The translations under genes and the position numbers were made by a program. A stretch of DNA of 24,251 bases from a virus. The DNA is taken from positions 1-24,251 of IMG/VR virus record IMGVR_UViG_3300037262_000111, one strand, 5' to 3'. The notes under the pieces are model-generated. The model made no database searches. It was not told the DNA's origin and saw nothing but the letters and a program-made list of their open reading frames with translations. This document shows positions 14,551 through 20,340 of this stretch, piece by piece. How positions within the stretch are numbered: the stretch's first letter is position 1; every line of letters begins with the position of its first letter.

Positions 14551-14592
14551 AAGTTATTGGTTTATTGACAATGATCCAAACCTTTAAAGGTT
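14551..14592 (-). promoter_or_regulatory. Candidate promoter and palindromic operator of the regulator/kinase operon
   Basis: On the - strand, TTGGAT (14574-14579) and TAACTT (14551-14556) are spaced by 17 bases. Directly upstream of the -35 is the perfect 14-bp palindrome AACCTTTAAAGGTT (14579-14592). The gene starts 14 bases after the -10. The promoter boxes are only moderate matches. The palindrome could be a binding site for the helix-turn-helix regulator encoded by the first gene, but this is inference. Confidence 0.38.
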
Positions 14593-14978
14593 GTGATATT
14601 ACTAAAAATATAGATACGTGAACATCTAAAATTATGTTCAATTGCCACCATTAAATTCATTTCTTACGGGCGACGAATAAATTGGTTCACTAAATACTAT
14701 CCTTCCTTCAAATTCAAAATTTGATCCATCATTAGAAAATTCACCCTACACAAGTTGCCTGATAAGACAAATTCTAACAAATATAAATAATAACATCGCT
14801 TACCAAGCAACTATAAGATGGAACAAATTAATATAATGTCTTTACAATTGAATATTTAGATTCTAAAATTGCTTATCAAGACAGCATTTAATTGTTGTAG
14901 GTGACGACGCCGACCAGCAGTAAAGTCGCCAAATCGATCCAGTTCCAAGTACATGTTGTTCACAAGTGAAAGGAAACC
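14593..14978. other. AT-rich intergenic region between divergent genes
   Basis: No gene is visible in these 386 bases between the - strand regulator operon and the + strand ogr gene. Base composition is strongly AT-rich up to about 14880 and then becomes mixed. The region holds a good + strand promoter at 14841-14869 and a roughly 100-base leader before ogr. TTCAC-AA-GTGAA at 14959-14970 is a short inverted repeat next to the ogr ribosome-binding site. Confidence 0.6.
14841..14869 (+). promoter_or_regulatory. Sigma70-like promoter for ogr
   Basis: TTTACA (14841-14846) and TAAAAT (14864-14869) are separated by 17 bases, each matching the consensus at five of six positions. The expected transcript begins at about 14876 and has a leader of about 100 bases before the ATG at 14979. 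It would express ogr independently of the tail operon, which the inverted regulator/kinase operon separates from ogr. Confidence 0.6.
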
Positions 14979-15236
14979 ATGAGCGTCATAAGCATTCCAT
15001 GCCCTCACTGCAAAAGTCGTGTGCTAGCGAAAAAAAGCCGCACAATGAATTGTCTGATGAAAGAAATCACCTACGTGTGCCAGAACCCCGATTGTGGTCA
15101 CGTGTTTGTGGCTTCCTTAGAAGTATTGCGCACGCTATCACTGTCTTCCATGCCGAATCCTCAAATTCGTATCAATATTTCTCAACATGTACGCCAAGGC
15201 GCTGCCAATCAGCTGGCCTTTTCCCAAAACGATTAG
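14979..15236 (+). CDS. ogr: Ogr/Delta-type zinc-finger late transcription activator
   Basis: This 85-residue protein carries the Ogr/Delta zinc-binding pattern: C8-x2-C11-x22-C34-x4-C39 (CPHCKSR, then CQNPDCGHVF). The spacing is identical to P2 Ogr (about 72 residues). These proteins bind upstream of late promoters at TGT-N12-ACA sites and recruit RNA polymerase through its alpha subunit, switching on head, tail and lysis genes. AGGA at 14971-14974 precedes the ATG. In P2, ogr directly follows D. Here the toxin-antitoxin and regulator/kinase genes lie between them, but ogr keeps the same orientation. It might serve this prophage or, as in P4, act for a satellite. Confidence 0.93.
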   Translation: MSVISIPCPHCKSRVLAKKSRTMNCLMKEITYVCQNPDCGHVFVASLEVLRTLSLSSMPNPQIRINISQHVRQGAANQLAFSQND

Positions 15237-15305
15237 GAGCCCCCGCGTGATCCATCTACCGAATCCACCGTAGCCTTCCCCCCCGCTGTAAAACCCAGTG
15301 ATCTT

Positions 15306-15335
15306 CATGCCTTGAAACAGGCATGTTGATTTTTT
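15306..15335 (+). terminator. Probable rho-independent terminator after ogr
   Basis: CATGCCT and AGGCATG form a 7-bp stem around the loop TGAAAC, followed by TTGATTTTTT. It lies 69 bases after the ogr stop and 24 bases before the next small ORF, so it would separate ogr from the replication genes or attenuate read-through. Confidence 0.55.
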
Positions 15336-15358
15336 GCACCCTGAAAAAAGGAACCACC

Positions 15359-15517
15359 ATGCAATTAACTAAGCATCAGCAGCGCAAACACCTTCGCAAA
15401 ACATTCAACCCGGATCGCCTGGCCGTCATTCTCAGGCTCTGCGTTATCGATGTCATGTACGGCTTTGTTTTTCTGTTCCCCATGCTGGCTGCGCCACTTG
15501 GTCTGGTAAAGGATTAA
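15359..15517 (+). CDS. Small hypothetical protein, possibly membrane-associated
   Basis: This 52-residue ORF starts at ATG 15359 with AAAAGGA in a good position; the frame is open upstream to 15323 but crosses the terminator. The N terminus is basic (KHQQRKHLRKTFNPDR), and residues 20-48 are hydrophobic (LAVILRLCVIDVMYGFVFLF, then PMLAAPLGL), which suggests one membrane helix. I recognise no family. The strong ribosome-binding site and the close spacing to the next small gene make it a likely real gene. Confidence 0.55.
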   Translation: MQLTKHQQRKHLRKTFNPDRLAVILRLCVIDVMYGFVFLFPMLAAPLGLVKD

Positions 15518-15521
15518 AGCC

Positions 15522-15704
15522 ATGAACGAATTGGAAGAGTTATTCACACTTGTACCTGATTTTCGCCCCGTTATCCTTGGAATCATCCTGAGAGAATATC
15601 GTGAATGCCAAAGGCAGGGCTTTTGTTGGGCTGCGCATTTACTAGAGAAAGAGCTGCTGTGCCATTTTCCCGAGATCGTCGATGGCATTGAGCGCAAACA
15701 ATAA
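15522..15704 (+). CDS. Small hypothetical phage protein
   Basis: This 60-residue ORF starts 4 bases after the preceding stop, with AAAGGA at 15508-15513. The sequence contains acidic and aromatic positions (MNELEELFTLVPDFRPVILG, then REYRECQRQGFCWAAHLLEK) and is probably helical. No family is recognised. Its place before the replication gene suggests an early accessory function. Coding potential is supported by spacing and the ribosome-binding site only. Confidence 0.5.
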   Translation: MNELEELFTLVPDFRPVILGIILREYRECQRQGFCWAAHLLEKELLCHFPEIVDGIERKQ

Positions 15705-15718
15705 TCACGCACGACTGT

Positions 15719-15834
15719 CGCGTCGCCCAGCTTTATAAACGGCGACGCGCTCCGTCCGGTCAGCCCAACCAAATTTCCCTTATTTCATCTAAGGGAAGAC
15801 TTCAACAGGCATGCTGCCAAAGACTAGGCGGCAT
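15719..15834 (+). other. Three consecutive stem-loops before the replication gene
   Basis: Three inverted repeats lie one after another. The first is CGCGTCGCC/GGCGACGCG (15719-15727 and 15741-15749, 13-base loop). The second is TTCCCTTA/TAAGGGAA (15775-15782 and 15790-15797, 7-base loop). The third is ATGCTGCC/GGCGGCAT (15811-15818 and 15827-15834, one G-U pair, 8-base loop). None has a following T-run. The region fills most of the gap between the small ORF and the primase start, and may be a structured leader, an RNA gene or part of a replication origin. Confidence 0.55.
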
Positions 15835-15843
15835 TGATCGGCA

Positions 15844-18627
15844 ATGAATTGCCCACGTTATAAAGTGAATCCGATGGCATCGATCCAACAATTAAAAAAA
15901 AGAATCAACCTGCACGATCTGGCGGCACGGCTCGGCATGGTGCGCGGTAAGGGCGACAAAGCCAATTACCACAGTCCGCACCATCGAGATAAATCCCCTT
16001 CGATTGCTATAGACACAGATGGTAAAAGCTTCCGTGATTACAGCGCAGACGGAGTACCTTACGCCACAGGTTCAATTATCGATTTGCTGATGTATGTCAA
16101 AGGACTCCCCGATGTCGGTGATGCCATGCGATGGTTACATGAAGAGTATGCGATTCCATTTGACCTACCTTCCGAGGTGACACCGCCGCCCGAAAAATCA
16201 CGAGCTGAATTCATTGCTGATCGCTGCCTGATTGATCCGTCGCCGGTGCGCCCCTACCTCACTGGCCGCGGCATTAGTGAAAGCGTAATTGATGCAGCCA
16301 TTAGGAACAGAACGTTAGGCTTTAATAATTGGAAATCCAGCAAAGTGGAAGAAGGCCAAGTCGGTTACGGCGGCGATGCGGCCGCATTCATTGTGCGTCA
16401 CCCGCTCACTTCTGCAGTATTGGCCGTTGACCTTCGATACTTCAATCCCGGTTTGAATGGCGACGTTAAAACACAGACACAAGGTGACAAAGATGGTGTC
16501 ATCTGGACGTCCAACCCTGCACGCATAAAGAGCGCCAAACAAGTCTACATTGTTGAGTCAGCCATTAACTGCTTGTCGATTGAAACGGCTGATCCGTTTG
16601 CTTGTGCAATTGCATTGCGCGGACTGGGTAATGTTGATTTGGTCGATTGGTCATTCTTGCGAGGCAAACAAATTATTCTTTGTCTGGATAACGACATGCC
16701 GTTTCCTGAACAACATCGTCTGGCCGGTCAACGTCCAGGACCGGAAGCAGCATGGCGTTTAGTCGAACGACTAACCTCATTGAATATTGGTGTGATGTTG
16801 GTGGATCAATCGGAATGGTATACCAAAGATGGTGCGCCATTAAATGATGTGAATGATGTATTGGTGGCGCGCGACGCCAGCCAATTAAAGGTATGGCTGT
16901 CCAAGCTGGAACCGTGGCTAATTGCCGGATTGCGAGGCGAAGAAGGGCAACAAGGGCGCAAACGCATTTATCTTCCAGCGCATGATTTTGCTCAGTATTG
17001 GAAATTCCGCGTCCGGCCAGACTTCACGACTTACATCGGCAAGGTCGATGAACAATCGTGTGGCGATGGCGAGGTAGTCAAAACGCCCATCTATCAAGAT
17101 TTGGCCGGCTTCCGTGTCGCAGCGCTCAGTCGGGTTTCGATTGCCAGCGCGTCGTCCACCATGACCGGCGATCCGGATCAACAACCGGCTGTCTTTTTCG
17201 CTGTTTCTGTTCAGACCCCGCGTCATGGCGCCACACTTCAACGCCGCGTCATGCAGGATGAACAGTTGCACAATTTGGATGGCTGGAAGCGATTTGGCCC
17301 CGTGTGGAATGCAGGCGCATTCTCTCGCATGATCAATATTCTGGAGCGTACCGCCGATCTGGGCGCGCGCCAGGCTGCTAACTTCGTCGGCTTAGCATGG
17401 CGTGATGGCAAACTCATCGTCAACGAAGGAGCAGACTGCTACTTTACGGAACCAGAGAAACAATGCCCGTACCATAATCTGACCTTCCCAACCGGCACCG
17501 CGCGCAACGCCCGAGAAGTTATTCACGCATTTCAATCCACCTTTAAAAAGAATGCTGCGTTGCTGCCTTTGATTTGGTCGCTGGGAGGCCATTTAAAGGC
17601 GCTCCTGGGCTTCTGGCCTCACATGATGATTCAGGCCGACAAGGGTAGCGGCAAATCAACGCTGATCAAACGTTTGGAGCGCGCAATCGGCATGACGATG
17701 TTTTCGGGACAATCGCTCAATACCGAGTTCCGTTTGCTCACGTCGATTAGTCACACATCGCATCCAGTTGGCTGGGAAGAGTTATCAGCGCGTCGGCAAG
17801 ACGTGATTGATAAAGCTGTCGGTATGCTGCAGGAAAATTATCAATACACGATTACGCGCCGTGGTTCCGAGATGACTGAATATCTGCTTTCCGCTCCGGT
17901 ACTGCTGGCCGGTGAAGATGTGCCAGTACGTTCCCTGCTCGGTAAGATTATCCGCACCGATCTGACGGGCAAGAAGGGGCCGCTCATCCCGGACGACCTG
18001 CCGCGTTTTCCTGTCAAGGAATGGCTGACCTATCTCTCCGGATTATCAAAAAAAGAAGTTCTTAAACGGTATGCTGAAATTCAGACAGTGTGTCTGCATG
18101 CCTCACGCGCCAGCGGCGAAGATGAAGGCGCTTTGCGCATGTCAGGTAACTATGCCGCGATATATATGGCGTGGCTCTATCTGTGCGAATTTGCTGGCAT
18201 CGATACCGGCCAGGGCAACGTTGATCACGATTTGTTTGAGGAGATGAACCGGCACATCAGTGAAACCAGCGCCGACCGGGAACCATGGGTCTGGATTATG
18301 GAAATCGCCTTATCCGAAATCGCCGCAAATCGCTTTGCGTATCCATACTCATGGCAGCAAGAACCAACCCCTGCACTCCTGATACGCACCAGCCACATCA
18401 TGGATCACATTTCAACGACACCTTCGCTTCGTGAGAAATGGAACGGTCTGCCGGTAAAGAGCGATCGCGTGTTTAAAAAGCAAATGATCAACGCGGGAGT
18501 GATACCCGCAGACCAAAGCTGCGAACGCACCATCAACATGCAGCGCGTCTCGAATTTGCAAATTATTCCGATTGAAAAGCTAAGGCAGTTTGGACTGGAT
18601 GCCACACCTACGGCGCGTCTTCAATGA
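15844..18627 (+). CDS. Replication protein: Toprim primase and helicase-like ATPase
   Basis: This 927-residue protein likely starts replication of the element. The N-terminal part (residues 15-105, with LKKRINLHDLAARLGM, YHSPHHRDKSPS and GSIIDLLMYVKGL) has the CHC2 primase pattern, but the usual zinc Cys residues are absent. A Toprim domain follows: E238 in YIVESAINCLS and D282/D284 in ILCLDNDMPF. The C-terminal half is a helicase-type ATPase with Walker A ADKGSGKST (K604), the acidic pair E645/E646 in VGWEELS, and a later LLAGEDVPV. A second ATG at 15874 is also possible, and neither start has a strong ribosome-binding site. It could act like P4 alpha, though the domain order is not the same. 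Confidence 0.85.
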   Translation: MNCPRYKVNPMASIQQLKKRINLHDLAARLGMVRGKGDKANYHSPHHRDKSPSIAIDTDGKSFRDYSADGVPYATGSIIDLLMYVKGLPDVGDAMRWLHEEYAIPFDLPSEVTPPPEKSRAEFIADRCLIDPSPVRPYLTGRGISESVIDAAIRNRTLGFNNWKSSKVEEGQVGYGGDAAAFIVRHPLTSAVLAVDLRYFNPGLNGDVKTQTQGDKDGVIWTSNPARIKSAKQVYIVESAINCLSIETADPFACAIALRGLGNVDLVDWSFLRGKQIILCLDNDMPFPEQHRLAGQRPGPEAAWRLVERLTSLNIGVMLVDQSEWYTKDGAPLNDVNDVLVARDASQLKVWLSKLEPWLIAGLRGEEGQQGRKRIYLPAHDFAQYWKFRVRPDFTTYIGKVDEQSCGDGEVVKTPIYQDLAGFRVAALSRVSIASASSTMTGDPDQQPAVFFAVSVQTPRHGATLQRRVMQDEQLHNLDGWKRFGPVWNAGAFSRMINILERTADLGARQAANFVGLAWRDGKLIVNEGADCYFTEPEKQCPYHNLTFPTGTARNAREVIHAFQSTFKKNAALLPLIWSLGGHLKALLGFWPHMMIQADKGSGKSTLIKRLERAIGMTMFSGQSLNTEFRLLTSISHTSHPVGWEELSARRQDVIDKAVGMLQENYQYTITRRGSEMTEYLLSAPVLLAGEDVPVRSLLGKIIRTDLTGKKGPLIPDDLPRFPVKEWLTYLSGLSKKEVLKRYAEIQTVCLHASRASGEDEGALRMSGNYAAIYMAWLYLCEFAGIDTGQGNVDHDLFEEMNRHISETSADREPWVWIMEIALSEIAANRFAYPYSWQQEPTPALLIRTSHIMDHISTTPSLREKWNGLPVKSDRVFKKQMINAGVIPADQSCERTINMQRVSNLQIIPIEKLRQFGLDATPTARLQ

Positions 18628-18699
18628 CGTGCCAATTCGATTGAAACAAACGACAACCATATTCAGATGCCACACTAACCAGTAAAGGATATAACACCA

Positions 18700-18906
18700 A
18701 TGGACAAAAATCTCACATCGCACAACAAACTGATCGGATCGGCGGAGGTGATGCAACGGATTGGGATCAGCTACACCACTCTCTGGCGACTTGTGAAAGC
18801 ACAGAAAATCCCAACACCCAGAAAAGTTGGCAGCCTTAACCGCTGGCTGGAGGCTGACATTGAGCGTTATATTTCTCAACCAACCACGCCGACCACCATG
18901 CCATGA
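18700..18906 (+). CDS. alpA: AlpA-family DNA-binding regulator
   Basis: This 68-residue protein matches the AlpA/prophage regulatory family, with a MerR-like winged helix: LIGSAEVMQRIGISYTTLWR, then KIPTPRKVGSLNRWLEADIE. AlpA-type proteins control integrase expression or excision in cryptic prophages, and the related Vis of P4 has excisionase-like roles. AAAGGA precedes the ATG. Its 3' end overlaps the convergent integrase gene by 71 bases, so transcripts of the two would be complementary there. The nearby int promoter region holds an inverted repeat that is a candidate site for it. Confidence 0.88.
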   Translation: MDKNLTSHNKLIGSAEVMQRIGISYTTLWRLVKAQKIPTPRKVGSLNRWLEADIERYISQPTTPTTMP

Positions 18907-19990
18907 GTTCGCGTCGTTGCGGCAAATACTCTGCCCTGTTGTATGCCGCCCGAACTGCATCTTTTTCTTTATGTGCAAGCTGTCGCTCAATTACATCGCC
19001 ACTAAAAGGCGAGTACTGATTGAGCACAGAACTTGCCAGAGCACGAAACCCATGCACCGTCATTCTTCCGCGATAGCCCAGTCCGTAGAGAGCAAAAAGG
19101 AATGTGTTTTCACTGACTGGATGACCTGGCCTAAGAGGAGATTCAACGACCAGCCCGCTCCCACCAGAAAGGGCCTTTAATTCCTCCAAAATTGCCAATA
19201 CCGGCTGACTGAGCGGCACAACATGCGGCACGCGCATTTTCATCCGTTCGGCCGGAATCACCCATACCTGGTCGTCCAGTACCAGTTCATCCCACCGCAT
19301 ATTTCGCAATTCGTTAAACCGGACAAATGTGTGGGCGATCAGAAGCAATCCCAGCCTCGTGACAGGTTCTTGATAAGTCATGATTGCGCTTAGCAGTTGC
19401 CCCACTTCCTCGTGTGGAATCGATGGCATTGGTTTGGATTTTTTCTTCGGTAATACCCGTGACAATTTGGCTGCGCCATGCGACTCAATCACACCGATGT
19501 CCAACGCGTAGTTAAAAATCATATCTATGCGACCGCCGACGCGAGATGCTGTCTCCGGAATATGCGACAGTTTTTGTACCACGTCTACCAACAGCGTTCG
19601 TGGTATCGAGTCAATCGGAAGTTGGCCGATATAGGGGAACACATGCTCGCGCAAGGTGTTACAGACTTGAATCTGATGTTTAGGATTAGACAGGGTGGGC
19701 AGCTTAATTTCGAGCCATTCGTCCGCCACGGTTTGAAACGTCGGCATGCTGGACTTTCCAGTTTCAGATTTGCGCAACACATTCAACTTGCGGGCTTCGG
19801 CCAAGCTGATATCGGGATATCGCCCGTACGTGATAGTTTGTTGCTTGCCTGCGGCTGAATAATTGGCGCGCCAGGTTCGATTTCCAGTGGGAGCTATATG
19901 GAGATACAGTCCAGCCCCATCGGTTAGCTTATACGGCTTGTCCTGCGGCTTGGCGGCTTCAACGGTTTTTACGGTCAGTGGCATAGTCAT
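18836..19990 (-). CDS. int: Tyrosine integrase of P4 type
   Basis: This 384-residue site-specific recombinase has the N-terminal DUF4102 arm-binding domain (residues 1-85, with LTDGAGLYLHIAPTGNRTWR and TITYGRYPDISLAEAR). The catalytic part includes R224, K251, H313 and R316 in VHGFRALA, H340 in RQLAHKE and the nucleophile Y350 in AAYNRAEY. The set appears complete. The gene starts about 160 bp from the 3' end of tRNA-Ser, the usual target arrangement of this family. An ATG two codons inside the reading frame is an alternative start. The 3' end overlaps alpA. Proteins of this type often integrate islands and satellites as well as phages. Confidence 0.95.
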   Translation of the reverse strand: MTMPLTVKTVEAAKPQDKPYKLTDGAGLYLHIAPTGNRTWRANYSAAGKQQTITYGRYPDISLAEARKLNVLRKSETGKSSMPTFQTVADEWLEIKLPTLSNPKHQIQVCNTLREHVFPYIGQLPIDSIPRTLLVDVVQKLSHIPETASRVGGRIDMIFNYALDIGVIESHGAAKLSRVLPKKKSKPMPSIPHEEVGQLLSAIMTYQEPVTRLGLLLIAHTFVRFNELRNMRWDELVLDDQVWVIPAERMKMRVPHVVPLSQPVLAILEELKALSGGSGLVVESPLRPGHPVSENTFLFALYGLGYRGRMTVHGFRALASSVLNQYSPFSGDVIERQLAHKEKDAVRAAYNRAEYLPQRRELMAWWSAWLVEKYNAQCQPPASG

Positions 19991-20012
19991 GGTACGGTAG
20001 TTTTCGTACCAT
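19989..20012. promoter_or_regulatory. Inverted repeat covering the int start
   Basis: ATGGTACG (19989-19996) and CGTACCAT (20005-20012) form an 8-bp perfect inverted repeat with an 8-base spacer. It touches the integrase start codon, which reads on the - strand from 19990. A further ATGGTAT copy lies about 10 bases beyond it, next to a TATAAA. It could be an operator or an RNA hairpin masking the start. The binding protein, AlpA or Int, is a guess. Confidence 0.5.
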
Positions 20013-20093
20013 TATTTATACCATGATTGGATGTGAGCTAGGATGAAATTTAGTGAAATGACAAGAAATCAAAAAGACCGATTTCTCCTATGA

Positions 20094-20117
20094 AAAACGG
20101 CCTTAAAAGGCCGTTTT
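20094..20117 (-). terminator. Rho-independent terminator downstream of tRNA-Ser
   Basis: AAAACGGCCTT and AAGGCCGTTTT are 11-bp perfect arms around AA. On the - strand the hairpin is followed by a run of five T and lies 33 bases past the tRNA CCA end. It could also work in the other direction because of its symmetry. Confidence 0.8.
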
Positions 20118-20149
20118 GGAATACTTAGAAACTGCTTGAAACTCAATAC

Positions 20150-20190
20150 TGGCGGAGAGGGAGGGATTCGAACCCTCGGATGGGTCGCCC
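20150..20190. other. Probable prophage attachment site (tRNA-Ser 3' end)
   Basis: P4-type integrases mostly recombine in the 3' half of tRNA genes, and the int gene ends its control region next to this tRNA end. The core would include part of the T arm and acceptor stem. No second copy of this sequence is visible in the window, which fits a left att site beyond base 1. The exact core cannot be set from one end only. Confidence 0.4.
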
Positions 20191-20239
20191 CATCGCTTGA
20201 TTTCGAGTCAAGTACATTCGACCACTCTGCCACCTCTCC
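20150..20239 (-). tRNA. tRNA-Ser(CGA)
   Basis: The - strand folds into a class II tRNA of 90 bases with encoded CCA. The acceptor stem is GGAGAGG/CCTCTCC with discriminator G. The anticodon arm reads CTTGACTCGAAATCAAG with anticodon CGA. There is a long variable arm (CGATGGGGCGACCCATCG) and a T arm GAGGGTTCGAATCCCTC. The promoter lies upstream at 20298-20326. The integrase at its 3' side suggests that it is the attachment site. Confidence 0.97.
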
Positions 20240-20297
20240 GTATCAAGCATTTCCAGCCGTCTTGCAATTACTGCAAACAATCAGACCGAAGCGCGCA

Positions 20298-20326
20298 ATT
20301 ATACGGTTTTGACGGGTTAAATGCAA
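20298..20326 (-). promoter_or_regulatory. Promoter of tRNA-Ser
   Basis: On the - strand TTGCAT (20321-20326) and TATAAT (20298-20303) are separated by 17 bases and followed by TGCGCGC, a GC-rich discriminator typical of stringently controlled stable RNA promoters. The leader would be about 50 bases. It lies just beyond the kup stop codon. Confidence 0.75.
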
Positions 20327-20340
20327 TGTGGTTGTTCGCT

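Noticed and set aside
10102-14978. Second att copy of the tRNA-Ser 3' end between D and ogr
   Set aside because: I searched by eye for the T-arm and acceptor sequence and found none, so two separate integrated elements are not supported by this window.
15278-15284. C7 run between ogr and the terminator
   Set aside because: It lies outside any coding region and not in a promoter spacer that I can identify, so no function can be argued.
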